Below are positions 31,703 through 39,693 of a DNA stretch of 64,000 bases, in pieces (position 1 is the first letter of the stretch; every line of letters starts with the position of its first letter). Origin of the DNA: Streptomyces sp. LHD-70 (GTDB lineage Bacteria; Actinomycetota; Actinomycetes; Streptomycetales; Streptomycetaceae). A program made the position numbers and the translations under genes. The DNA is taken from contig NZ_JAVIFW010000007.1 of NCBI RefSeq assembly GCF_031157275.1, forward strand, positions 124,001-188,000, written 5' to 3'. Under the pieces are notes generated by a model that did not search any database, was not told where the DNA came from, and saw only the letters and a program-made list of their open reading frames with translations.

Positions 31703-32919
31703 CTGGCCAGGTCCTTCCATGCGACGTCCTTGTCGGTGCGCGGCTCGGACGGCAGTCCCAGGACGCGTTCGGCGACGATGTTGAGGAGGACCTCGCTGGT
31801 CCCGCCCTCGATGCTGTTGCCCTTGGCGCGCAGATAGCGGTAGCCCGCGTCGCGGCCTGCGAAGTCGACGATCTCGGGGCGGGTCATCGTCCAGTCCTCG
31901 TACGACAGGCCGTCCTCGCCGAGGAGTTCGAGCTCCAGGCTGCTGATGCGCTGGTTGAGCCGGGCGAAGCCGAGCTTCATGCCGGAGCCCTCGGGGCCCG
32001 GCTGTCCGGCGACGAGCTGCTGACGCAGACGCTCACCGGTGAGGCGCGCGACCTCCGCCTCGACCCATAGCTTCAGCAGGTCCTGGTGGAGGTCGTGGGT
32101 GCGCAGTTCGGGGCGCTCGCGCCAGGCGTCGACGACCGGGCCGATCAGGCCGCCCTCGCGGGGCAGCCGCATGCCGCCGATGGCGACGCGCTCGTTCATG
32201 AGCGTGGTCTGCGCGACCCGCCAGCCGTCGCCGACCTCACCGAGCCGGTGCGCGTCGGGGATGCGCACGTCGGAGAGGAACACCTCGTTGAACTCGGCCT
32301 CGCCGGTGATCTGCCGCAGCGGCCGCACCTCGACGCCGGGGTCGGTCATGTCGCACACGAAGTACGTGATGCCGCGGTGCTTGGGCTGCTCCGGGTCGGT
32401 ACGGGCGATGAGGATGGCCCAACGGGCGTTGTGCGCGTTGGACGTCCACACCTTCTGGCCGTTGACCACCCAGTGTCCCCCACTCTCGGCTTCGCTCGAG
32501 CGGGAGGTGCCCCCATCGTCGCGCACCGCACGCGTGCCGAGCGCCGCGAGGTCGGATCCGGCGCCGGGCTCCGAGAACAGCTGGCACCACACCTCCTCGC
32601 CGAGCCACAGCGGCCTGAGCCAGCGCCGCTTCTGCTCCTCGGTGCCGTACGCGAGGACCGTGGGCGCGGCCATGCCGAGGCCGATGCCGATGCGGCGCGG
32701 GTCGTTGTCGGGCGCCCCCGCGGCCTCCAACTCGGCGTCCACGACGGCCTGTTGGGCACGTGGCAGCCCGAGTCCGCCGAGCCCTTCGGGGAAGTGCACC
32801 CAGGCGAGCCCGGCGTCGAAGCGCGCTGCGAGGAAGGCTTCGCGCGGGGTGGAAGCGATCGGGTGTGCGGCAAGCAACTCCCGTACGCGATCGCGCAGTT
32901 GAGCCTCGCTGTTCGTCAT
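31699..32919 (-). CDS. Acyl-CoA dehydrogenase with an in-frame repeat insertion
   Basis: The protein has 406 residues. The middle domain has the flavin motif CQLFSEPGAGSDLAALGTRA near 110 and VVNGQKVWTSNAH near 155. The C-terminal domain has NSIEGGTSEVLLNIVAERVLG near 370. Between RDD and HWVV, a GGTSRSSEAESGG segment breaks an otherwise conserved hairpin. Its DNA is a Streptomyces intergenic repeat with an inner CGCTCGAGCG palindrome. The insertion sits in a surface loop and keeps the frame, so the enzyme may still work. It overlaps the paralogue downstream and lies three bases after the quinone oxidoreductase gene. Confidence 0.85.
   Translation of the reverse strand: MTNSEAQLRDRVRELLAAHPIASTPREAFLAARFDAGLAWVHFPEGLGGLGLPRAQQAVVDAELEAAGAPDNDPRRIGIGLGMAAPTVLAYGTEEQKRRWLRPLWLGEEVWCQLFSEPGAGSDLAALGTRAVRDDGGTSRSSEAESGGHWVVNGQKVWTSNAHNARWAILIARTDPEQPKHRGITYFVCDMTDPGVEVRPLRQITGEAEFNEVFLSDVRIPDAHRLGEVGDGWRVAQTTLMNERVAIGGMRLPREGGLIGPVVDAWRERPELRTHDLHQDLLKLWVEAEVARLTGERLRQQLVAGQPGPEGSGMKLGFARLNQRISSLELELLGEDGLSYEDWTMTRPEIVDFAGRDAGYRYLRAKGNSIEGGTSEVLLNIVAERVLGLPSEPRTDKDVAWKDLAR
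32475..32515. repeat. REP-like Streptomyces repeat inserted inside the acyl-CoA dehydrogenase gene
   Basis: The stretch starts CCCCCACTCTCGGCTTCG and ends GGGAGGTGCCCCC, with the 10-bp palindrome CGCTCGAGCG inside. It is a form of a short repeat seen, from memory, at many intergenic sites of Streptomyces genomes. Here it adds about twelve codons in frame. Confidence 0.75.
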
Positions 32920-32922
32920 GCC

Positions 32923-33885
32923 TCAAGCTCCTTCCGGGACGATCGCCACGCGGCCGGTGGTGACGCCGTCGGCGACGCGCTGCACGGCGGCGGCGCCGTC
33001 CTTCAGCGCGACGCGTTCGCTGATCAGGGGCTTGATGGCGCCCTTCGCGGCGAGTTCGGTGAGCGTGTCGTGGCAGCGGCGGACGGCCTCGGGGTCCTTG
33101 GTGTTGTAGAGGCCCCAGTGCAGGCCCACCACCGAGTAGTTCTTCACCAGGGCGTGGTTGAGCGCGGGCGTCGGGATGGCCCCGCTCGCGAAGCCGACGA
33201 CGAGGATGCGGCCCTCGAAGGCCACGCACTTCGTGGACTTCGCGTACGCGTCGCCGCCCACCGGGTCGTAGACGACGTCGGCGCCGCGGCCGCCCGTGGA
33301 CTCCTTGACGACGGAGATGAGGTCGTCGGTGCGGCGGTCGATGACGACGTCGCAGCCCAACTCCTCGGCGACGCGCGCCTTGTCGGGGCCGCCCACGACA
33401 CCGATGACCTTGGCGCCTGCGGCCTTGCCGAGCTGTACGGCGGCCGAGCCGACCCCGCCGGCGGCGGCGTGCACGAGCAGCGTCTCGCCGGGCTGCAGCG
33501 CGGCCCGCCGGTGCAGCCCGAACCAGCCGGTCTGGTAGCCGATGTGCAGCGCCGCGGCCTCGGCGTCGTCGAGGGCGTCGGGCGCGGGCAGCACGGCGGC
33601 GGCGTCGGCGACCGTGTACTCGGCGAAGCCGCCGTACGGCAGGGCCGGGTTGGCGATGACGCGGCGGCCGTCCTCGGTCTCGCCGCAGATCTCCACGCCG
33701 GGCGTGAACGGCAGCGGCGGCCGGACCTGGTACTGGCCCCGGCAGAGCAGCGCGTCCGGGAAGTTGATGTTGGCGGCCCGCACCTTGAGCACCACCTGCC
33801 CCTCCCCGGGCGTGGGCGCGGCGGTCTCTTCGAGCCGCATCACCTCGCCGGGCTCGCCGTTCTCGTGCACTCGCCATGCCTGCAT
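32923..33885 (-). CDS. NADPH:quinone oxidoreductase-family (zinc-independent MDR) enzyme
   Basis: The protein has 320 residues from the ATG at 33885 behind GGAGG. The GroES-like domain contains RAANINFPDALLCRGQYQ near 45. The NADP site is LLVHAAAGGVGSAAVQLGKA near 140, a typical AxxGGVG motif. No zinc-ligand cysteines are in place. Members reduce enoyl ketones, quinones or enoyl-CoA. As first gene of an operon with two acyl-CoA dehydrogenases it may act on an unsaturated acyl intermediate, or link electrons to quinones. Confidence 0.85.
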   Translation of the reverse strand: MQAWRVHENGEPGEVMRLEETAAPTPGEGQVVLKVRAANINFPDALLCRGQYQVRPPLPFTPGVEICGETEDGRRVIANPALPYGGFAEYTVADAAAVLPAPDALDDAEAAALHIGYQTGWFGLHRRAALQPGETLLVHAAAGGVGSAAVQLGKAAGAKVIGVVGGPDKARVAEELGCDVVIDRRTDDLISVVKESTGGRGADVVYDPVGGDAYAKSTKCVAFEGRILVVGFASGAIPTPALNHALVKNYSVVGLHWGLYNTKDPEAVRRCHDTLTELAAKGAIKPLISERVALKDGAAAVQRVADGVTTGRVAIVPEGA

Positions 33886-33944
33886 GCGGGGCCTCCACGG
33901 AGGGGTCGTAGAACCAAGCTCTATCATCGAGCTCATCGCATACT

Positions 33945-33956
33945 AAGCGGTCGCTT
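33945..33956. promoter_or_regulatory. Palindrome, candidate TetR-type operator of the acyl-CoA dehydrogenase operon
   Basis: AAGCG-GT-CGCTT in the context TACTAAGCGGTCGCTTGCC lies 60 bases before the start of the oxidoreductase gene. Dyads of this AAGCG/CGCTT type are typical of TetR regulators of fatty-acid and acyl-CoA genes in actinomycetes. No TetR gene is adjacent. Confidence 0.5.
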
Positions 33957-33983
33957 GCCCCCTGGGAACCCGTATCGACCCGC

Positions 33984-34050
33984 TTCTTCGGCTACTTCTT
34001 CGGCTAGTTCCTCGGCTAGTTCCTCGGCTACTTCTTCGGCTACTTCTTCG
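33984..34050. repeat. Tandem 12-bp repeat carrying the stop codon of the XRE-cupin gene
   Basis: Five and a half copies of a TTC(T/C)TCGGCTA(C/G) unit. On the minus strand each unit reads TAG-CCG-A(A/G)G-AA(G/C), so every copy has an in-frame TAG. The gene stops at the first (34042-34040) and the later copies repeat Pro-Lys-Lys-stop or Pro-Arg-Asn-stop downstream. Confidence 0.9.
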
Positions 34051-34678
34051 CGGACGGCTTGGCGCGTACGTGCATCCGCTCGCCCTGCGGGCCGAAGAGG
34101 CTGAGGAACTCCACGCCGCCGTCGTCCGTCGGGCCGAACCAGTGCGGCAGGCGGCAGTCGAACTCGGCGGCCTCGCCGGTGCCGAGCACCACGTCGTGGT
34201 CGGCGAGCAGCAGGCGCAGCTTGCCGGAGAGGACGTAGAGCCACTCGTACCCCTCGTGCGTGCGCTGTTCCGGCACCTCGGCGAGCTGGGGGATCACCAC
34301 CTTGTACGCCTGCAGGCCGCCGGGCTGGCGGGTCAGCGGCACCATCGTGCGGCCGTTGCGCACGATCGGCTTGGCCCGTACGCGCGGGTCGCCGACCGGC
34401 GGGGCGCCGACCAGTTCGTCGAGCGGGACCTGGTGGGCGCGGGCGATGGGCAGCAGGAGTTCGAGGCTGGGCTTGCGGTTGCCGGACTCCAGGCGCGAGA
34501 GGGTGCTGACGGAGATCCCGGTCGCCTCGGAGAGCCCGGCGAGGGTGGCACCGCGCTCCTTGCGGATCCGGCGCAGCCGGGGCCCGACCTCGGCGAGGAC
34601 GTCCTCGGTCCCTTCGGGGGCGGGCTCGTGCTGGTGGGTGTGTGGGTCGTGCTGCCTTGCGCGCGTCATGCGAGCCAT
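34040..34678 (-). CDS. XRE-family regulator with C-terminal cupin domain
   Basis: The protein has 212 residues. The N-terminal tail is His-rich (QHDPHTHQHEP). The helix-turn-helix is LAGLSEATGISVSTLSRLES near residue 50. The cupin has HEGYEWLYVLSGKLRLLLAD near 140 and a CRLPHWFGP barrel strand. Related XRE-cupin proteins sense small metabolites and act as repressors. It is divergent from the dienoyl-CoA-reductase-like gene at 34837 and upstream of the acyl-CoA operon, so either may be its target. The start is the ATG at 34678 or the ATG at 34669; an inverted repeat at 34677-34693 would fit the second choice. Confidence 0.85.
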   Translation of the reverse strand: MARMTRARQHDPHTHQHEPAPEGTEDVLAEVGPRLRRIRKERGATLAGLSEATGISVSTLSRLESGNRKPSLELLLPIARAHQVPLDELVGAPPVGDPRVRAKPIVRNGRTMVPLTRQPGGLQAYKVVIPQLAEVPEQRTHEGYEWLYVLSGKLRLLLADHDVVLGTGEAAEFDCRLPHWFGPTDDGGVEFLSLFGPQGERMHVRAKPSAKK

Positions 34679-34693
34679 TGCAATTTCGGCAAT
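34677..34693. promoter_or_regulatory. Inverted repeat at the start of the XRE-cupin gene
   Basis: ATTGC, seven bases, GCAAT. A dyad at the gene start is a plausible autoregulatory site. A further GTTGTCAA sequence follows within 12 bases. Confidence 0.35.
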
Positions 34694-34836
34694 CCGTGTT
34701 GTCAAGCTGGCCGCTCGTTCGGTGCCGGGGGCGGGGCCGCGACCCTTTCGGGGCACGTGATCCAGCCCGTCCGGCGCTTGAGGGCGGGCGCGCAAGGCAC
34801 TGGACCTTTGTGCGCCGGACCGTTATCCATGCCGCC

Positions 34837-35724
34837 ATGACCGACTCCGCGCTGCCCGGCCTGCCCGCTCCCCCTCCGCCGGGCGCGAGCGCAATGCCGC
34901 CCGGTACGTACGACGGCTGCACGGTCCTCGTGACCGGTGGCGGCACCGGGCTCGGCAAGGCGATCGCCGCCGAGTTCGCCCGGCTCGGGGCGGACCTGGT
35001 GATCGCCAGCCGCGACCCCGCGCACCTGCGGACGGCGCATGAGCAACTGGGCGCTCTGGGCGGCAAGGTGACGACGCATCAGTGCGACATCCGCGATCCG
35101 GACCGCATCGCGGCCGTACTGGACGAGGTGACGGAGAGTGGCGGCCTTCCGGACGTGCTGGTCAACAACGCCGCCGCGAACTTCCCCGTGCCCGCCGAGG
35201 ACATGTCGCCGGGGGCCTGGCGCGCCGTCGTCGACATCACGCTCAACGGCACCTTCTACATGACGCGCGAGTTCGGCCGCCGCCACCTGGCCGCGGGCAC
35301 ACCGGCGTCGATCGTCGCCGTGGGTGCCTCGTACGCGTGGACGGGCGGGCCGGGCTTCGCGCACAGTGCCGCGGCGAAGGCGGGGGTGAAGAACCTGGTG
35401 GAGACGCTGGCCGTGGAGTGGGGCCCGTACGGGCTGCGCGTGAACGGGCTCGTGCCGGGGCTGATGCCGCACGAGGACATGACGGCCGACATCCGGGCGG
35501 GCCTGGAGGGCGCGGGCGACCGGGATCGACGGCAGCCCGCCCTGCGGGTGGGGGCACCGCACGAGCTGGGCTGGGCGGCGACGTTCCTGGCCTCGCCGTA
35601 CGCACGGTTCATCAGCGGGCACACGCTGGTGGTGGACGGCGCGAACTGGCAGCGCCGGGACGTCGTGGGGGCGCCGGTGGTGCCGGTGCGGGAGCAGTTG
35701 GGGCGGGGGCCGTTCGCGCCCTGA
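34837..35724 (+). CDS. SDR-family enzyme, 2,4-dienoyl-CoA reductase-like
   Basis: The protein has 295 residues. The NADP motif is TGGGTGLGKA near residue 33, and NNAAANFPVPAEDMSP follows near 110. The active site is not the usual YxxxK: the sequence SYAWTGGPGFAHSAAAK has Tyr eleven and Ser four residues before Lys. This is exactly the spacing of Tyr199, Ser210 and Lys214 in mitochondrial 2,4-dienoyl-CoA reductase. The tail ARFISGHTLVVDGANW is also typical of that group. It likely reduces dienoyl-CoA during degradation of unsaturated fatty acids. It is convergent with an enoyl-CoA hydratase gene. Confidence 0.85.
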   Translation: MTDSALPGLPAPPPPGASAMPPGTYDGCTVLVTGGGTGLGKAIAAEFARLGADLVIASRDPAHLRTAHEQLGALGGKVTTHQCDIRDPDRIAAVLDEVTESGGLPDVLVNNAAANFPVPAEDMSPGAWRAVVDITLNGTFYMTREFGRRHLAAGTPASIVAVGASYAWTGGPGFAHSAAAKAGVKNLVETLAVEWGPYGLRVNGLVPGLMPHEDMTADIRAGLEGAGDRDRRQPALRVGAPHELGWAATFLASPYARFISGHTLVVDGANWQRRDVVGAPVVPVREQLGRGPFAP

Positions 35725-35728
35725 CGGG

Positions 35729-36562
35729 TCAGGCGCCGTCGAACTTCGGTGCCCTGCGGGCCGCTTTCGCCGCGTACCCCTCGCGGGCGTCCTGGGAGGT
35801 GAGGGTGACGGCGGCGGACATCGCCGTGCGGTCGAGGGCGGCGGCGAGGCCCGCGTCGGCGAAGGCGTCGATGTCGCGTTTGATGGCCTGCACGGCGAGC
35901 GGGGCGTTGGCGGCGATCTCGGTGACGGTGGCGCGGGCGTACTGCTCCAACTCCGGCGCTGGTACGGCGAGTTGGACCAGGTGGAGGCGTTCGGCCGTGG
36001 CCGTGTCGATACGGCGGCCGGTCAGGGCGAGGAGCTTCGCCCAGCCCGCGCCGGCCTCGCGGGCGATGCGCAGGTCGCCGCCCGCGTCCACGGCGACTCC
36101 GAGCTGCGCCTCGGGCAGGGCGAACACGGCGTCGTCGGCGGCGATCCTGATGTCGGCCATCAGGGCGAGCTCGAAGCCGAAGCCGAGGCAGTAGCCCTGC
36201 ACGGCGGCGACGATCGGCTGCGGCAGCGCGGCGAAGTCGGCGAAGCGCTCGTGCACCCAGCGGATGCCCTCGTAGTAGTTGCGGGTGCGCTCCGCCGGGG
36301 AGCGGCCGGTGATCGCGCCGCCGGGCGCCGTGACGTCGATGCCCGCGCAGAACGCCCGCCCCTCGGCGCGCAGCAGCACCGCCCGGATCCGGTCGTCGAA
36401 GCGGATGCGGTCCGCCATGAGGCCGAGCTGCCGGGTCGACTCCCAGCTCCAGCCGTTGAGTTGAAGCGGACGACAGAGGGTGAGGACGCCGATGCCGTCC
36501 TCGATGTCGAGGCGCAGCCGCTCCTCACCCTCCGGGATATCGGTGCCGATGGTGTCGATCAC
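35729..36562 (-). CDS. Enoyl-CoA hydratase/isomerase family protein
   Basis: The protein has 277 residues from the GTG at 36562, chosen because GAGGGG lies eight bases upstream; the GTG at 36577 is also open. The crotonase fold shows AEGRAFCAGIDVTAPGG near 70 (oxyanion loop), VQGYCLGFGFELALMADIRIA near 120, and EAQLGVAVDAGGDLRIAREAG near 155. The position of the second catalytic Glu is occupied by Asp in DAGGD, suggesting a specialised isomerase or hydrolase rather than a classic hydratase. The gene is alone between convergent SDR and PIG-L genes, with a palindrome before it. Confidence 0.83.
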   Translation of the reverse strand: MIDTIGTDIPEGEERLRLDIEDGIGVLTLCRPLQLNGWSWESTRQLGLMADRIRFDDRIRAVLLRAEGRAFCAGIDVTAPGGAITGRSPAERTRNYYEGIRWVHERFADFAALPQPIVAAVQGYCLGFGFELALMADIRIAADDAVFALPEAQLGVAVDAGGDLRIAREAGAGWAKLLALTGRRIDTATAERLHLVQLAVPAPELEQYARATVTEIAANAPLAVQAIKRDIDAFADAGLAAALDRTAMSAAVTLTSQDAREGYAAKAARRAPKFDGA

Positions 36563-36588
36563 GCCAAGACCCCTCACCCCGGATTACA

Positions 36589-36603
36589 TTGACGGAGCGT
36601 CAG
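36589..36603. promoter_or_regulatory. Palindrome upstream of the enoyl-CoA hydratase gene
   Basis: TTGACG-GAG-CGTCAG contains the perfect dyad TGACG-GAG-CGTCA, 28 bases before the GTG at 36562. It is a candidate TetR-type operator. It also lies just downstream of the PIG-L gene stop at 36619. Confidence 0.45.
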
Positions 36604-36618
36604 GTTAGCGGTCGGGGC

Positions 36619-37353
36619 TCAGCGGCTGAAGACCTCGAACCCGACCGCGGGCCGCCCGCCGAAGCGGTCCGCGACCATCGAGGTGCTCATGTCGAGGATC
36701 GAGCGGGCGTACGCCTCCGGGTCCTCGTCCGTCAGCGCCTCGATGTACGCCCGGTGTTCGAGCAGCGAGCGCACGCCGCGCTCGTAGCCGGGACCGGCGT
36801 CCTGGGCGTGCGTCGGGGTGTCCGAACCGGCGATCGCGACCCAGCGCACCCCGTTCCACGGCTCCAGGCCCTGCTCGGTGAGTTCCGGGAAGATCCAGCG
36901 GTTGCCCGCGTCGCCCACGGCGTCGAGAGTGGCCCGGCCGACGGCGACGTGGTCGGGCGTGTTCCAGTAGGCGCCTCCGGCCCAGGCCTCGCGGTGGTTG
37001 AGGGTGATGACGAGCTCGGGGCGGTGGCGGCGTACGGCGGCGGCGATGTCACGGCGCAGGGCCGTGCCGTACTCGATCACGCCGTCCCGGTGGTCGAGGA
37101 ACTCCACCTTCTTCACGCCGACGACGGCGGCACTGGCGCGCTGTTCACGCTCGCGCAGCGGGGCGCACTCGGCGGGCGCGAGGGTGTCGATACCCGCCTC
37201 GCCGCGGCTTGCGAGGACGTACGTGACGTCCCGGCCGCCGTCCGTCCAGTGCGCGACCGCGGCCGCGCAGCCGTACTCCAGGTCGTCCGGGTGGGCGACG
37301 ACGGCGAGGGCGCGGTGCCAGTCTTCGGGCATGGGGGTCAGTTGAGCGGTCAT
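36619..37353 (-). CDS. PIG-L family deacetylase
   Basis: The protein has 244 residues. The zinc motif AHPDD is at residues 20-24, followed by the conserved LASRGEAG near 49 and the His-containing NTPDHVAVGRA near 130. Actinomycete members include MshB and Mca of mycothiol metabolism and teicoplanin-type deacetylases. This one lacks other marks of MshB (its length is shorter), so it is better called a general N-acetylglucosamine-type deacetylase. An in-frame ATG eight codons in (MPEDW) is an alternative start. Single gene. Confidence 0.85.
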   Translation of the reverse strand: MTAQLTPMPEDWHRALAVVAHPDDLEYGCAAAVAHWTDGGRDVTYVLASRGEAGIDTLAPAECAPLREREQRASAAVVGVKKVEFLDHRDGVIEYGTALRRDIAAAVRRHRPELVITLNHREAWAGGAYWNTPDHVAVGRATLDAVGDAGNRWIFPELTEQGLEPWNGVRWVAIAGSDTPTHAQDAGPGYERGVRSLLEHRAYIEALTDEDPEAYARSILDMSTSMVADRFGGRPAVGFEVFSR

Positions 37354-37476
37354 GGGGGCAGGGTATGCGCGCCGTCGACCCGGGGGGCGTCGATTGCCCG
37401 GGCGGGCTGGTCTTTCCCCTCCCCGCCCCTTCCCTCAAGTCCTCAGCGGACAGCTCCGGCGGCTGCGCCCCCAGGC

Positions 37477-38778
37477 TCACCGTTCGTCGCGGGCCAACGC
37501 CAGCAAGCGGTCGAGGACTCGGGGCCCGCTCGCCCGTACCCCGTCGTGTTCGTACTCGTCCGTGACCCACGTCCGCAGGCCCCGGATCGCCCGGGCCGTG
37601 GTCAGTGAGTGGGACGTGTCCACGTACATGTCGTCGTGGTAGATCGCGGCAGCGGTCGGCACCGTGTTGCGGGCCAGGCGGGAGGGGTCGTACAGCGGGG
37701 TCCAGTCCGTGCGGGCGGCGAGGAGGCCGGCGGCCTCGCGGAGCGGGGCGAGCGAGGGGTCGCAGTCGAAGTGCCAGGGGTGCACCGTCTCGCCGGTGAA
37801 CAGCAGCGGCGCGTCCCCCGCGAGCGAGCGCTCCGCGTCGAACTGCGGGAACTCGGCGCGCATGCGCTGCGCCGACCACGCGGTGGGCCGCTCGTCCTGG
37901 GCGTAGATCGCCTCGTGCACCAGCGCGTACAGCGGGTGGCCCGCGTAGGAGAGGGCCGAGTGGGCCTCCTCCAGGAAGGCGTCCGCGAGTTCGTGGCCGT
38001 TCGGCGTGCGGACGAACGCGTTCTCCAGGAGGTGATGGAGGCGGTGGCTGCCGTCGCCGGAGCCGAGCAGGATGCCGAGGGACTGGAAGGCCTCGACGGT
38101 CAGCAGGTAGCCGCCGCCCAGGGTGACCGGCCCGTGCTCGGCGAGGTGGCGGGCGATCCGGCGCGCCCGCTCGACGTCCTGCGGGTAACGGGCGTAGTGC
38201 GCCTCGACCTTGCGCTGGATCCGCGGGTACGCCGCCCGGTACACGTCGTCGGCGTGCGCGTCGAGGGAGGGCAGGCCGCCGGTGAGCAGGGCGGTGTGCA
38301 GGCCCTCGGGGGCGGTGGAGAGGTAGTGCGTGACGCAGAAGCCGCCGAAGCTCTGGCCGAGGACCGTCCACGGGGCGCCGCCGGTGAGCCGCGGCCTGAT
38401 CGTCTCGCAGTCCCGGACGATGGAGTCGGCCCTGAAGTGCGCCAGGTAGTCGGCCTGTTCCCGCGGTCCGCCGCGCAGGGGCAGGGTCTGCCGGTTGGCG
38501 GGGGTGGAGCGGCCGGTGCCGCGCTGGTCGAGGAGCAGCACCCGGTACTCCTTGAGCGCGCGGGCGAGCCACGCCTGCCGTCCCACGAAGCGGCGCGCGC
38601 CGAAGCCCGGGCCGCCCTCCAGGTAGAGCAGCCAGGGCAGTTCGGCGTCGGACCGGTCGCCCGCGACCACCTCCCGTGCGTACAGCTCGATCCGCTCGCC
38701 GTCGGGGCGGGTGTGGTCGAGGGGTACGTCGAAGGTGTGGTCGGTGAGGACGACACCGGGCTGGCGGTAGCTGGTCAA
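37477..38778 (-). CDS. Alpha/beta hydrolase, S33 proline-iminopeptidase-like
   Basis: The protein has 433 residues. The start is a TTG at 38778, six bases after AGGAG; no ATG or GTG fits the protein's beginning (TSYRQPGVVLTDHTFDVP). The fold shows YLEGGPGFGARRF near 62, LLLDQRGTGRSTP near 90, and the nucleophile in VLGQSFGGFC near 145. The DQRGTGRS and GQSFGG pattern is that of prolyl aminopeptidases of family S33. The C-terminal Asp and His regions (YHDDMYVDTSHS) close the triad. It probably removes N-terminal proline from peptides. It is divergent from the lut operon. Confidence 0.82.
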   Translation of the reverse strand: MTSYRQPGVVLTDHTFDVPLDHTRPDGERIELYAREVVAGDRSDAELPWLLYLEGGPGFGARRFVGRQAWLARALKEYRVLLLDQRGTGRSTPANRQTLPLRGGPREQADYLAHFRADSIVRDCETIRPRLTGGAPWTVLGQSFGGFCVTHYLSTAPEGLHTALLTGGLPSLDAHADDVYRAAYPRIQRKVEAHYARYPQDVERARRIARHLAEHGPVTLGGGYLLTVEAFQSLGILLGSGDGSHRLHHLLENAFVRTPNGHELADAFLEEAHSALSYAGHPLYALVHEAIYAQDERPTAWSAQRMRAEFPQFDAERSLAGDAPLLFTGETVHPWHFDCDPSLAPLREAAGLLAARTDWTPLYDPSRLARNTVPTAAAIYHDDMYVDTSHSLTTARAIRGLRTWVTDEYEHDGVRASGPRVLDRLLALARDER

Positions 38779-38937
38779 GACGGCTCCTGGTACGGGAGTT
38801 GGGGCTTTGGGCCGGGCTGGCGGAACCGGCCCGCCGGGCTCGTGAAACGTATCAAGCCGAGGGTGCGCGGGGACTCCCCGTGGCGGCGCGGGCCGCGTAC
38901 GCTGCCGCCATCCGATGATCGTCGCGGAAGGAGACGC

Positions 38938-39693
38938 ATGCGTGTCGCCCTGTTCCTGACCTGCGTCAACGACACGCTCTATCCGGACACGGGCCGGGCG
39001 GTGGTGAAGCTCCTGGAGCGGCTCGGCGTCGACGTCGACTTCCCTCCGGGCCAGACCTGCTGCGGCCAGGCGCACTACAACACCGGCTACCGCCACCGCG
39101 CCGAGCCGCTCGCCCGGCACTTCGCGGAGGTCTTCGCCGGGTACGACGCGATCGTCACGCCGTCCGGCTCGTGCGGGGCGATGGTGCGGGAGCTGTACCC
39201 GCGCATGGGGGCGCGCGCCCGCGCGGAGGGCCGCGGCGAGGGGCTCGCGGCCGCGCTCGCGCCGGTCGTGCCGAGGACGTACGAGCTGACGGAGTTCCTC
39301 GTCGACGTGCTCGGTGTGACGGACGTCGGCGCGTACTACCCGCACAGGGTGACGTACCACCCGACCTGCCACGGGCTGCGCTCGCTCGGCCTCGGGGAGC
39401 GGCCGACGCGGCTGCTCGCGCAGGTGAAGGGCCTTGAGCTGGTCGAGCTGCCGGGCGCCGACGAGTGCTGCGGCTTCGGCGGCACGTTCTCCGTGAAGAA
39501 CCCCGACGTGTCGGCGGCGATGGGCCTCGACAAGGTGCGGGCCGCCGAGTCCACCGGCGCCGGGGTGCTGTGCGCGGCGGACAACTCCTGCCTGATGCAC
39601 ATCGGCGGCACGCTGGCCCGCCTGGACAGCGCGATGCGGCCGGTGCACCTCGCGGAGATCCTGGCGAGCACGGAGGAGGAGCAACTCGTATGA
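38938..39693 (+). CDS. lutA: Lactate utilization protein A, Fe-S subunit
   Basis: The protein has 251 residues from an ATG behind GGAAGGAG. It has two CCG domains with the CX(n)CCG-type cysteine sets: PGQTCCGQAHYNTGY near 38 and CHGLRSL...DECCGFGGTF near 145-180. In Bacillus LutA, B and C form the cytochrome-linked L-lactate oxidation complex. The four-base overlap with lutB and the three-gene order match the lutABC (lldEFG) operon. Confidence 0.9.
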   Translation: MRVALFLTCVNDTLYPDTGRAVVKLLERLGVDVDFPPGQTCCGQAHYNTGYRHRAEPLARHFAEVFAGYDAIVTPSGSCGAMVRELYPRMGARARAEGRGEGLAAALAPVVPRTYELTEFLVDVLGVTDVGAYYPHRVTYHPTCHGLRSLGLGERPTRLLAQVKGLELVELPGADECCGFGGTFSVKNPDVSAAMGLDKVRAAESTGAGVLCAADNSCLMHIGGTLARLDSAMRPVHLAEILASTEEEQLV

